Source of the DNA: Flavobacteriales bacterium
GTDB taxonomy: Bacteria; Bacteroidota; Bacteroidia; Flavobacteriales_F; PHOS-HE28
Assembly: GCA_023382455.1 (NCBI GenBank)
Contig: JAHDVX010000025.1
Location: 1-49,554 of the forward strand
Direction: 5' to 3'
DNA length: 49,554 nucleotides
The notes below the pieces were generated by a model that saw only the letters and a list, made by a program, of their open reading frames with translations, did not search any database and was not told the DNA's origin. Of the stretch, positions 42,762 through 49,554 are shown piece by piece; position 1 is the stretch's first letter, and the number at the start of each line of letters is the position of its first letter. Both the position numbers and the translations under genes were made by a program.

Positions 42762-44153
42762 TCACACCTTCATGGCCTTCCAGCGCCCGCTGCGGAACGC
42801 CAAGGCGCAACACACCGCGAGCAGGCTTTCGCTGATGGCGATGGCCGTGAACACCCCTTCGGCCCCTTGCATGCGCTGCGCCAGCCACCACGCCAAGGGG
42901 ATCTCCACCACCCAGAAGCAGAGCAGGTTCAGCCACACGGGCGTCATGGCGTCGCCGGCACCGTTGAGGGCTTGCGAGAGCACCATGCCGTAGGCGTAGA
43001 AGAAGTAGCCCAGGCTCACGATCCGCAAGGCCAGCACACCGGTGCCCACCACCTCCGGACCGGTGGAAAACAGGGAGACCACCGCCGGGGCCAGGGCGAA
43101 GAACAGTACGGCCATGGAGGTCATGTAGATCATGTTGTAGTGCCCGCACAGCCACGCGCTGCGCTCGGCCCGGTCGGCGCGGCCAGCCCCCAGGTTCTGC
43201 CCCACCAGCGTGGAGGCCGCGTTGGCCACGCCCCAGGCTGGCAGCAACACGAACACGATGATGCGCACCGCGATGGTGTAGCCGGCCACGGCATCACTGC
43301 CGAAGCCTGCCACGATGCGCACCAGGAAGAGCCAGCTGGCGGAGGCGATCAGGAACTGGGCGGTGGCCGCGGCCGAGAGCCGCAGCGTGGACAACATCTC
43401 CGCGCGCACCACGCGCAAGTGCCGGGCGGCCAGGGCCACCTTGCCCCTGCCATCGAAGAGGTGCCAGCATTGGTACGCCACCCCGCACGAGCGGCCGACC
43501 ACCGTGGCCACGGCTGCGCCGGTGACGCCCATGGCCGGCACGGGGCCGAAGCCGAAGATCAGGAGCGGGTCCAGCACCATGTTGATGATGTTGGCGATCC
43601 ACAACGCCCGCATGGCCATGGCCGCATCGCCCGCCCCGCGGAACACGGCATTGATGGCGAAGAGCAGCAGGACCACCGCATGGGTACCCACCATCCAGCG
43701 CATGAAGGGCGTGCCGAGCTGCACCACTTCGGGTGCAGCCCCCATCAGGTGCAGCAGTTGCGGCGCGTACCACAGCCCGGGCACCGCCAGGCCGAGCCCC
43801 AGCAACAGGGCGAGCAGGAGCCCCTGCACCGCAGCGGTATCCGCACCCTCGCGGTCCTTGGCACCCGTGCGCCGGGCCACCAGCGCCGTGATGCCCGCAC
43901 CCAGCCCCCAGGCCAGGCTGTACACCACCATCATCACCCCCTCGGTGAGGCCCACCACGGCCACGGCCTCCGTGCCCAAGCGGCTCACGAAGAACACGTC
44001 CACCAGGGCGAACAGCGATTCCATCGCCATCTCCAGCACCATGGGTATGCTCAGCAGCACCACGGCGCGCCGCAGGTCCATGGCCGTATAGTCACGGTCC
44101 CCCACCTGCAACGCCTCCCGCACGATACGTACCGCGGCTGCCCATCCGGCCAT
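42762..44153 (-). CDS. MATE family efflux transporter
   Basis: A 463-aa inner-membrane protein with about twelve helices arranged in two MatE halves. Halves begin near DLRRAVVLLSIPMVLEMAMES and ARHLRVVRAEMLSTLRLS. The loop motifs NAVFRGAGDAAMAM and QALNGAGDAMTP occupy corresponding positions in the two halves, as usual in NorM/DinF-like exporters that expel cationic drugs using Na+ or H+. The ATG at 44153 is preceded at 5 nt by a CAACTTTG element on the minus strand. It converges with the deiodinase-like gene (19-bp gap). Confidence 0.9.
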   Translation of the reverse strand: MAGWAAAVRIVREALQVGDRDYTAMDLRRAVVLLSIPMVLEMAMESLFALVDVFFVSRLGTEAVAVVGLTEGVMMVVYSLAWGLGAGITALVARRTGAKDREGADTAAVQGLLLALLLGLGLAVPGLWYAPQLLHLMGAAPEVVQLGTPFMRWMVGTHAVVLLLFAINAVFRGAGDAAMAMRALWIANIINMVLDPLLIFGFGPVPAMGVTGAAVATVVGRSCGVAYQCWHLFDGRGKVALAARHLRVVRAEMLSTLRLSAAATAQFLIASASWLFLVRIVAGFGSDAVAGYTIAVRIIVFVLLPAWGVANAASTLVGQNLGAGRADRAERSAWLCGHYNMIYMTSMAVLFFALAPAVVSLFSTGPEVVGTGVLALRIVSLGYFFYAYGMVLSQALNGAGDAMTPVWLNLLCFWVVEIPLAWWLAQRMQGAEGVFTAIAISESLLAVCCALAFRSGRWKAMKV

Positions 44154-44158
44154 GGCAC

Positions 44159-44166
44159 CAAAGTTG
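44159..44166 (-). promoter_or_regulatory. -7-like element CAACTTTG for the MATE gene
   Basis: It reads CAACTTTG on the minus strand, one mismatch from TAnnTTTG, ending 5 nt before the ATG at 44153. Confidence 0.35.
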
Positions 44167-44289
44167 CGGTTGATGGCGGGAAAAAAGTTCCGCGGCCACG
44201 TGCTGTTAATCTTTGGTTAATCCATTTCACCACCCCGCGGATCGGCCTCATCTTTGAACGCACGCTTGAAAAACACCAAGAAACCGAAC

Positions 44290-44751
44290 ATGAAGAAGCT
44301 CATTGCAACGCTCAGCCTCAGCGCCCTCGCCCTCGCCGGCTTCGCCCAGGAGAACACCAAGGCCGTGGGCGGCAGCGGCCCTATGATCTCCCTGGACAAG
44401 GAAGTGCATGACTACGGCACCATCGACCAAGGCGCGAACGGCACCTGCGAGTTCAAGGTGACCAACACCGGCGACCAGCCGCTGATCATCAGCAACTGCA
44501 AAGGCTCCTGCGGCTGCACGGTGCCCAAGTGCGACACCGCCCCCGTGGCGCCCGGCGCCTCCACCACCATCACGGTGAAGTATGACAGCAGCCGCGTAGG
44601 CCCCATCAACAAGTCCGTCACCATCACCAGCAACGCGGTGAACGCCCCGACCAAGATCATCCGGATCAAAGGCGAGGTGAAGGCTTCGGCCAGCACCACT
44701 CCCACCTCCCCGGTGCGCACCACCAGCCCGATGGCCCCCGCCGCGAACTGA
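44290..44751 (+). CDS. DUF1573 domain-containing secreted protein
   Basis: A 153-aa protein; ATG 44290 begins signal peptide MKKLIATLSLSALALAGFAQ. Residues about 35-135 are an Ig-like DUF1573 domain with the family hallmark SNCKGSCGCTVPKCDTAPVAPG and the opening HDYGTIDQGANGTCEFKVTN. The Cys-Gly-Cys turn is conserved, suggesting metal or disulfide chemistry. The tail is Ser/Thr/Pro-rich. DUF1573 proteins are abundant envelope proteins of unknown function in Bacteroidota. CATCTTTG (44249-44256) may be the -7 element. A hairpin terminator follows. Confidence 0.88.
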   Translation: MKKLIATLSLSALALAGFAQENTKAVGGSGPMISLDKEVHDYGTIDQGANGTCEFKVTNTGDQPLIISNCKGSCGCTVPKCDTAPVAPGASTTITVKYDSSRVGPINKSVTITSNAVNAPTKIIRIKGEVKASASTTPTSPVRTTSPMAPAAN

Positions 44752-44770
44752 GCATCGCCAACCACGAATC

Positions 44771-44799
44771 CGAAAGGCCTCCTTCCAAGGGGCCTTTCG
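44771..44799 (+). terminator. Hairpin terminator after the DUF1573 gene
   Basis: Arms CGAAAGGCC (44771-44779) and GGCCTTTCG (44791-44799) form a perfect 9-bp stem, followed by CTGTTC, 20 bp after the stop codon. Confidence 0.7.
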
Positions 44800-44916
44800 C
44801 TGTTCATGGGCCCGGCCCCACGCATCCATTGGCCGTCGGGCACCTTGGACAGCCAAGGCGTGCCATGCAGTTCCCCAAAATCCTCAACAAGCGGGAAAAA
44901 GAACCTCCGGGAGCGT

Positions 44917-44924
44917 TAAATTCG
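44917..44924 (+). promoter_or_regulatory. -7 element TAAATTCG for citrate synthase
   Basis: A TAnnTTCG variant 41 nt upstream of the gltA start codon. Confidence 0.4.
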
Positions 44925-44965
44925 CGGCCGTTTAGCAAGGCCGACCTTATACCGCACAGCAACCC

Positions 44966-46255
44966 ATGAGCGAGACCGCGAAGATCATCTTGGAGGGTAA
45001 GACCTACGAACTCCCCGTCATTACCGGGAGCGAGGGCGAGAAAGCGATCGACATCAGCAAGTTGCGGGCGGAAAGCGGCTATATCACGCTGGACCTGGGC
45101 TACAAGAACACCGGGGCCACCACCAGCGCGATCACGTTCCTCGACGGAGAAAAGGGCATCCTGCGGTACCGGGGCTATCCCATCGAGCAGTTGGCCGAGA
45201 ACGGCAGCTTCCTGGAAGTGGCCTTCCTGCTGCTGAACGGCGAGCTTCCCAACGCCAAGGAACTGGAGGATTTCGAACGGAACATCCGCTACCATTCGCT
45301 GGTGCACGAAGGGCTGAAGAACTTCTTCCAGTTCTACCCCAGCAATGCGCACCCCATGGGGATCCTCTCGGCGATGATCAGCTCGCTGAGCACCTTCTAC
45401 CCCAAGAGCCAAACGCCGAACCGGCCGAGCAAGGACGTGGAGCGCACCATCTTCCGCCTGATTGCCAAGATGCCCACGCTGGCCGCCATCAGCTACAAGA
45501 ACAACCTGGGCCACCCCTCCATGTACCCGGACAACAAGCTGGGCTACGTGGAGAACTTCCTGCACATGATGTACGGGCTGCCCACGGAAGAGTACGTGGC
45601 GGACCCGGTAGTGGTGGATGCCCTGAACAAGCTGCTGATCCTGCACGCGGACCACGAGCAAAACTGCAGCGCCAGCACCGTGCGCATGGTGGGCAGCTCC
45701 CATGCCAACCTGTACAGCGCGGTTTCCGCCGGCATCGCCGCCTTGTGGGGACCGCTGCACGGCGGGGCCAACCAGCAGGTGATCGAGATGCTGGAGAACA
45801 TCCGCAACGATGGCGGCGACATCCAGAAGTGGGTGAACAAGGCCAAGGACAAGAACGACCCCTTCCGCCTGTTCGGCTTCGGGCACCGCGTGTACAAGAA
45901 CTTCGACCCGCGCGCACAGATCATCAAGCGCAGCTGCGATGAGCTGTTGAAGAAACTGGGCGTGAACGACCCGGTGCTGGATATCGCCAAGAAGCTGGAG
46001 GAGGTGGCCCTCAAGGATGAATTCTTCATCGAGCGCAAGCTGTACCCCAACGTGGATTTCTACAGCGGCATCATCTACCGCGCCATCGGCATCCCCACCC
46101 GCATGTTCACCGTGATGTTCGCCATGGGCCGCCTGCCAGGTTGGATCGCCCAGTGGAAGGAGATGATGGAGAACAAGGAGCCCATCAGCCGCCCGCGCCA
46201 GATCTACACCGGTGCCACCATTCGCGAGTACGTGCCCATGGCCAAGCGCAAGTGA
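44966..46255 (+). CDS. gltA: Citrate synthase
   Basis: A 429-aa cytosolic enzyme that condenses oxaloacetate and acetyl-CoA to citrate in the TCA cycle. Active-site segments are intact: LHADHEQNCS (the first His of the family), GPLHGGANQQV (His), FGFGHRVYKNFDPRA and YPNVDFYSGI (catalytic Asp). The N-terminal domain ILEGKTYELPV and length fit the type II, NADH-regulated hexameric enzymes of Gram-negative bacteria. No other TCA gene is adjacent; it has its own promoter and stands next to a small membrane-protein gene. Confidence 0.97.
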   Translation: MSETAKIILEGKTYELPVITGSEGEKAIDISKLRAESGYITLDLGYKNTGATTSAITFLDGEKGILRYRGYPIEQLAENGSFLEVAFLLLNGELPNAKELEDFERNIRYHSLVHEGLKNFFQFYPSNAHPMGILSAMISSLSTFYPKSQTPNRPSKDVERTIFRLIAKMPTLAAISYKNNLGHPSMYPDNKLGYVENFLHMMYGLPTEEYVADPVVVDALNKLLILHADHEQNCSASTVRMVGSSHANLYSAVSAGIAALWGPLHGGANQQVIEMLENIRNDGGDIQKWVNKAKDKNDPFRLFGFGHRVYKNFDPRAQIIKRSCDELLKKLGVNDPVLDIAKKLEEVALKDEFFIERKLYPNVDFYSGIIYRAIGIPTRMFTVMFAMGRLPGWIAQWKEMMENKEPISRPRQIYTGATIREYVPMAKRK

Positions 46256-46309
46256 TCTTTGCTGTCCATTCAGGCAACCTGATTATCTTACCGCCGCATA
46301 ACCCGGAAC

Positions 46310-46507
46310 ATGAACACCCGCAAGCTCATTGGTTTCGCCTGTTGGCTGTTGGCCCTCCTGATCCCCTTCCAGCACGCGCTGTTGAGCACCGAAGACGTGA
46401 GCAACTCGGTGGGCCTGATCAGCTTCGTCGCCTTGGTGGCCCTGGTTTTCCTGGGCTACTTCCTGGTGGATGGGGCCAGCACCGCAGAGGAAGGCCACGG
46501 TCATTGA
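46310..46507 (+). CDS. Small two-helix membrane protein (65 aa)
   Basis: A 65-aa protein with two hydrophobic segments (about 7-24 and 34-53) joined by a short acidic loop, and a His-containing tail (TAEEGHGH). I do not recognise a family. TATCTTAC (46284-46291) lies 18 nt upstream and resembles the -7 box. It follows gltA by 54 bp and could be transcribed with it. Confidence 0.6.
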   Translation: MNTRKLIGFACWLLALLIPFQHALLSTEDVSNSVGLISFVALVALVFLGYFLVDGASTAEEGHGH

Positions 46508-46542
46508 GCCTCCGGGGGCACCCGGATCGGACGTCCAAGCGT

Positions 46543-47469
46543 TCAATTGCCTTGATGCCTGGCCTTCGGGCCATGCAGGGTGAACACCCGTGAGATATTG
46601 AACCCGAAATGGATGTCACCGTCGAAGAAGTCGCCGGTGCTCTCGGTGATGAAGTCCCTTTCGGACATGCCGGTGCTGTTGGTGAACTGCAGCTGGAAGA
46701 CATGGCCGCCGGTCTCGATGTCCACCCCGAAGGCAAGTGAATTCAAGTAGGGCTGACGCGGACCTTGGTCCGGGAACACATAGTAGTACTCCCCGGTGAT
46801 CGCCACCCGTTTGGTCACCTTGGCGCGCCCGGCCACACCGGCGTTCAGCAGGTCATTGCGCTCGGCAGCAGTGGTCACCAGGTTGCGGTGCACCACGCCC
46901 GGCATCACCTGCAGGCTGATCCCCTCGGAGATCTTGCGGCCCAACACCGCCTGAAAGCTGTACGCCAAGCGGTTGGAGAACAGGTCCTCGCGACCCGGAG
47001 CGTACCAGGGCAACTGATCGGCAACCGTGGTGATGGCGGAGGCGCTGGCCACCAGGTCCAGTGTTACGGGCATGGAACATCCTGCCTGGCATTGCCGCAG
47101 CAGCTTGTACTTCAGGAATCCGTCCACGGTCTTCCGGAAACTGCCCCGGCCGATACCCACCATCAACCGGTCCGTCAATCCATAATCCAGCCCCAGGCGA
47201 ATGCTGGCCTGGTCCAAGCCGAAGAACTCGGATATGCCTCCGCTGACAAAACCCATCCGGTGGCTGATCCGGAAGTCCAGCACGCCATGTGGCAGCACTT
47301 CCAGGCTGTGCCCGTTGATGACGCGGGTGGACTTGAAGCTGGCTCCGGCATGGGTACGGACCGTGCTGTCCGGGCCCAAGGCGGCAAGCAGGCCTTCCTG
47401 GGCGAGCAATGGGGCAGCGGATAGCAGGAAGACCGCCGGAGCGAGAAAGGAAATGGGGCGAAAAAGCAT
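46543..47469 (-). CDS. DUF5777 family outer-membrane beta-barrel protein
   Basis: A 308-aa protein with signal peptide MLFRPISFLAPAVFLLSAAPLLAQ. The rest shows alternating-residue beta strands typical of an outer-membrane barrel (LDFRISHRMGFVSGG, SIRLGLDYGLTDRLMVGIG, LAYSFQAVLGRKI, VFQLQFTNSTGM) and ends GDIHFGFNISRVFTL. The RISHRMG segment near residue 67 is a hallmark of DUF5777. It abuts the YceI gene without a gap and is the last gene of a four-gene minus-strand operon. Its ligand or cargo is unknown. Confidence 0.85.
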   Translation of the reverse strand: MLFRPISFLAPAVFLLSAAPLLAQEGLLAALGPDSTVRTHAGASFKSTRVINGHSLEVLPHGVLDFRISHRMGFVSGGISEFFGLDQASIRLGLDYGLTDRLMVGIGRGSFRKTVDGFLKYKLLRQCQAGCSMPVTLDLVASASAITTVADQLPWYAPGREDLFSNRLAYSFQAVLGRKISEGISLQVMPGVVHRNLVTTAAERNDLLNAGVAGRAKVTKRVAITGEYYYVFPDQGPRQPYLNSLAFGVDIETGGHVFQLQFTNSTGMSERDFITESTGDFFDGDIHFGFNISRVFTLHGPKARHQGN

Positions 47470-48024
47470 TCACAACTTCCGGTAGGTGATGTCCACGGTG
47501 ACCTGGATGGACTTGGCGATCTTGTCCCGCACCACACCCGGAATGGCGATGGCATGGTCCTCGGGCTTCACCTCGAAGGTGCAGCCGGCCTTGATCCGGC
47601 CATCCGGCCCGGAGATCAATTGGGCCGTTGTGTGCAATGGTCGTTCAACCCCATGGATGTTCAGTGTTCCATCCACCTCCGCGGAATGGACGCCCTGCTT
47701 GGTAAGGTCGTCACCGGCATTGGGCACAATGCGGCCTTTGAATGTGGCCTTGGGCCATTTGGCACTCTCCATGTAGTTCTCGTTGAAGTGCTCTTGCATC
47801 AGGGCTTTCTCAAACTCGAACGCCCGGATGAGCACGGAGAACTCAATGGCCCCGGTGGACGGGATAAGCACACTGGCGGCATTCCGGTTCACGGCGGTGA
47901 TATCCTCCAACGGGGCGCTGGAGAAGAACGTGATGGTGCCGTTGCGCGAGCCGTACTTGTCCTGCGCGGCAACCACGGCAGGCCACAACATCAAGGTGAG
48001 AAGCAGGGGTCTAGCGGATGGCAT
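47470..48024 (-). CDS. YceI family periplasmic protein
   Basis: A 184-aa protein; MPSARPLLLTLMLWPAVVAAQ is the signal peptide and sets the start at 48024. The YceI lipocalin-like barrel follows: NGTITFFSSAPLEDITAVNR, IRAFEFEKALMQEHFNENYM, KWPKATFKGRI, VDGTLNIHGVERPL and a terminal strand with IPGVVRDKIAKSIQVTVDI. YceI-type barrels bind isoprenoid-like lipids; the Bacteroidota form found here is usually linked to envelope or redox genes. It lies 11 bp from the OB-fold gene and abuts the barrel gene. Confidence 0.9.
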   Translation of the reverse strand: MPSARPLLLTLMLWPAVVAAQDKYGSRNGTITFFSSAPLEDITAVNRNAASVLIPSTGAIEFSVLIRAFEFEKALMQEHFNENYMESAKWPKATFKGRIVPNAGDDLTKQGVHSAEVDGTLNIHGVERPLHTTAQLISGPDGRIKAGCTFEVKPEDHAIAIPGVVRDKIAKSIQVTVDITYRKL

Positions 48025-48035
48025 GGGGCATGGGT

Positions 48036-48452
48036 TTATCGGTGCTCCGGAACGAAGGCACATCGTTGGAGCAGCACATCAAAGTTGTACCCTGCACAAT
48101 ATCCCTTGATGGTGACCGACGTGCCGGCACCCGGGACTTTTGCGCCGATGGGAAATTCACAAAGCACCGCTCCCATCGCATCGCCGGTCTCCAGAAGGAC
48201 GATCAAGCGGCCATCCTCCTCCGTCCTCGCTTCGCGCACAGCACCCTGCACCTGGATCAACTTGCCATTGTAAGATCGGCCAGCTGCTGCTTCATCTTGC
48301 TGGAAAGCCAGGAACAGCTCACCGGCCGGCAAGGCCATTTCCGGCTTGTGGTCGGCGGCTTCCGGCACCGTCTCGTTCCAGGCCCGGTATCCGAGGAAAG
48401 CGGCCACCAAGGCTGCCAATAGGCCAATGACCAGGAAGGACCTCCTTTTCAT
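48036..48452 (-). CDS. OB-fold (tRNA_anti-like) membrane-anchored protein
   Basis: A 138-aa protein with a single N-terminal helix (SFLVIGLLAALVAAFLGY) preceded by MKRR, then an OB-fold domain (about 50-135) of the tRNA_anti-like type: YNGKLIQVQGAVREA, VLLETGDAMGAVLCEF, GTSVTIKGYCAGYN. Such domains occur in Bacteroidota in envelope proteins and are not expected to bind tRNA. The ATG at 48452 lies 5 bp from the stop of the cytochrome-like gene, indicating one transcript. Confidence 0.75.
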   Translation of the reverse strand: MKRRSFLVIGLLAALVAAFLGYRAWNETVPEAADHKPEMALPAGELFLAFQQDEAAAGRSYNGKLIQVQGAVREARTEEDGRLIVLLETGDAMGAVLCEFPIGAKVPGAGTSVTIKGYCAGYNFDVLLQRCAFVPEHR

Positions 48453-48457
48453 GGGGT

Positions 48458-48826
48458 TCAGTTCTGCGGTGCCCCTTGCTGCACCCATTCGGTGATCTTG
48501 GCGATATCACATTCGGACAACATGCCATAGGGCGGCATGGCCACCGCGTCCGGGCTTTGATTGATGGAGGGCAGCAACGAGCCATCGTCCACCCTTTCCT
48601 TCACACCGGTATAGCTGGTGTAATCACCGGGTGCATCGCCTCCGGGCACATGGCAACCGGCAACCGCGCAATTCAACTCAATGATCGGCCGGACCGAGCC
48701 GGAGTAGGTCACGGATGCCGTGTCGCAATAGTTGATCGGGTACAGGTCCTCCTCGTTGATGTATGTGCATCCGCAGAGACCCGCAAGCAAGCACCCGACT
48801 CCCAGAAAGCGTAATCCCATGGACAT
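48458..48826 (-). CDS. Cytochrome c-like lipoprotein with CX4CH motif
   Basis: A 122-aa protein; ATG 48826 or 48820 are both possible starts. Signal peptide MSMGLRFLGVGCLLAGLCGC has a lipobox at Cys20 (Cys18 is an alternative). The mature domain looks like the short c-type cytochromes of Bacteroidota: VRPIIELNCAVAGCHVPGG (C53, C58, H59, a CX4CH spacing rather than CXXCH) and AMPPYGMLSECDIAKITEWVQQGAP with candidate axial Met (M97 or M102). Whether heme is bound covalently cannot be decided. It is the promoter-proximal gene of the operon; no clear -7 element is visible. A reading frame running upstream through the tRNA gene is spurious. Confidence 0.7.
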   Translation of the reverse strand: MSMGLRFLGVGCLLAGLCGCTYINEEDLYPINYCDTASVTYSGSVRPIIELNCAVAGCHVPGGDAPGDYTSYTGVKERVDDGSLLPSINQSPDAVAMPPYGMLSECDIAKITEWVQQGAPQN

Positions 48827-48979
48827 TGGATGCAGCAGGATGGATCCCGTTACAGCCCTTCCATGGCTAGACGCACCTTGGTGCTTCACGGTGGCCTTGC
48901 ATGAACAAATGCGGTGACCACCGGCCCACGGCCAGGATCGGACCGGTGCATGCGTCAAGGTTCCTCGCCCTTGCGCGGC

Positions 48980-48987
48980 TATATTTG
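48980..48987 (+). promoter_or_regulatory. -7 element TATATTTG for tRNA-Ser
   Basis: A perfect TAnnTTTG box 24 nt upstream of the tRNA 5' end. Confidence 0.55.
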
Positions 48988-49011
48988 CCGCCCCTTGGAC
49001 CAGGGGGCCTT

Positions 49012-49101
49012 GGAGAGGTGCCGGAGTGGTCGATCGGGTCTGTCTCGAAAACAGAAGTGCCCGCAAGGGTACCGGGGGTTCGAATCCCTCCCTCTCCGCC
49101 A
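49012..49101 (+). tRNA. tRNA-Ser(CGA)
   Basis: The 7-bp acceptor stem GGAGAGG (49012-49018) pairs with CCTCTCC (49091-49097), followed by discriminator G and encoded CCA (49099-49101). The anticodon stem TCTGT/ACAGA encloses the loop CTCGAAA, giving anticodon CGA (serine, codon UCG). A long variable arm and the T loop TTCGAAT complete the class II tRNA pattern. Confidence 0.95.
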
Positions 49102-49104
49102 AGC

Positions 49105-49124
49105 CGCCCCGCGAAAGCGGGGCG
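49105..49124 (+). terminator. Hairpin after tRNA-Ser
   Basis: CGCCCCGC / GCGGGGCG arms (49105-49112 and 49117-49124) with GAAA loop, 3 bp after the CCA end. The T tract is weak, so function as a terminator is probable but unproven. Confidence 0.5.
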
Positions 49125-49182
49125 TGTTCGTCCAGGGAGGCGAGGCGAGCTTGCTCAGCCGAGCATACCTGGACGAACACGC
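49122..49182. repeat. Long inverted repeat downstream of tRNA-Ser
   Basis: GCGTGTTCGTCCAGG (49122-49136) is the reverse complement of 49168-49182 (15 of 15 bases). A smaller GCTC-AGCC-GAGC hairpin lies in the loop. Confidence 0.7.
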
Positions 49183-49214
49183 AAACCCGCGAAGCGGGTG
49201 GCGGCCCGAAGCCT

Positions 49215-49409
49215 CCCCCCTCAGGGAAAGCGCCCAACGGGCGCAATCCCTTCCATAAGGAAGAATAAGCCGAGCTTGCTCGAAGCCATCCGATGGACGG
49301 CTGGTCCCAAGGCCGCGAAGCGGACTTCGTGTTGAAGCCTCTTTGCGTAGCCGTAGCCATGCGAAGGCTCGCCCCCCTCAGGGATAGCACCCAGCGGGCG
49401 CAACCCCTT
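49215..49409. repeat. Direct repeat pair in the non-coding tract
   Basis: Two 38-nt copies (49215-49252 and 49372-49409) match at 34 positions. Each starts with six C followed by TCAGGG and holds GCGCCCAACGGGCGC or its near match. Related short pieces containing GAGCTTGC occur at about 49146, 49272 and 49427. No gene lies here. Confidence 0.7.
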
Positions 49410-49499
49410 TCTGCAACATGGCGACCTGAGCTTGCCCGTCTGCGCAAGCCATGGCGGACACGACGACTCGTAAAACAGGGAACACGGGAGGGCTCCAAC

Positions 49500-49533
49500 G
49501 CAAAAGCCCCCGCGTTTCCGCGGGGGCTTTTGC
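49500..49533. terminator. Strong hairpin near the window end
   Basis: A perfect 15-bp stem (49500-49514 and 49519-49533, loop TTTC) with A-rich and T-rich edges inside the stem, suited to terminate transcription from either side. The gene beyond it is outside the window. Confidence 0.7.
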
Positions 49534-49554
49534 TTGTCGGTTCCCGAAGGCCGG

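Noticed and set aside
48827-49498. N-terminal extension of the cytochrome-like gene through the tRNA region
   Set aside because: It crosses tRNA-Ser and the repeat tract. The signal peptide and lipobox place the start at about 48826.

Overview
The window comes from a high-GC member of the Bacteroidota, most likely a Flavobacteriales-type lineage. The evidence is several secreted proteins ending in type IX secretion system (T9SS) sorting domains (type B with the FTPNGDDRND / FSPNNDGIND and YDRWG signatures, and type A), families typical of this phylum (DUF4412, DUF1573, DUF5777, standalone MnmD, PorE-like OmpA proteins, S9 dipeptidyl peptidases), Bacteroidota -7 promoter elements (TAnnTTTG and close variants), and no convincing Shine-Dalgarno sequences. 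Coding is dense on both strands. I support 38 protein genes, one of them too short for ordinary ORF cut-offs, plus one tRNA-Ser(CGA). I see no rRNA, CRISPR array, insertion sequence or prophage.

Layout. 91-3875: three secreted proteins, one with three tandem DUF4412-like modules and one with a single module. 4020-7676: a large T9SS type B adhesin-like protein (CUB-like, PKD, P-domain, SprB repeats). 7827-9547: a 43-aa basic protein and a DUF4173-like membrane protein. 9560-12884 (minus): ettA and a GT39-type glycosyltransferase. 12980-16256: murQ, a T9SS type A protein with PKD and C2-like domains, and a conserved protein of unknown function. 16276-19479 (minus): a Nudix hydrolase overlapping mnmD, then a PorE-like OmpA protein. 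19592-25413: M42 aminopeptidase, membrane protein, GNAT, a second GT39 and a lipoprotein S9 peptidase. 25641-30547: a CotH-kinase T9SS type B protein, a MORN-type lipoprotein and a GlcD-like oxidase. 30758-32515: a tail-fibre-like surface protein. 32646-40658: DPP-IV, three tandem POT peptide transporters and a thioredoxin-like protein. 40661-44153: a secreted cyanophycinase-like S51 protein divergent from a deiodinase-like protein that lacks its catalytic residue, then a MATE exporter. 44290-46507: DUF1573 protein, citrate synthase and a small membrane protein. 46543-48826 (minus): a four-gene operon (cytochrome c-like lipoprotein, OB-fold protein, YceI, DUF5777 barrel). 49012-49101: tRNA-Ser, followed by a repeat-rich non-coding tract.

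How the genes work together. The clearest theme is extracellular protein and peptide use: T9SS-exported proteins, two S9 peptidases, an M42 aminopeptidase, a secreted S51 (cyanophycinase-like) hydrolase and three POT importers. The most unusual sequence signals are: (i) -7 elements ending 4-8 nt before the start codon of about nine genes, predicting leaderless mRNAs; (ii) a deiodinase-fold protein with Leu and Asn where the redox Cys/Sec should be; (iii) the cytochrome/OB/YceI/DUF5777 operon; and (iv) two unexplained intergenic repeat structures (34853-34923 and 49102-49411).
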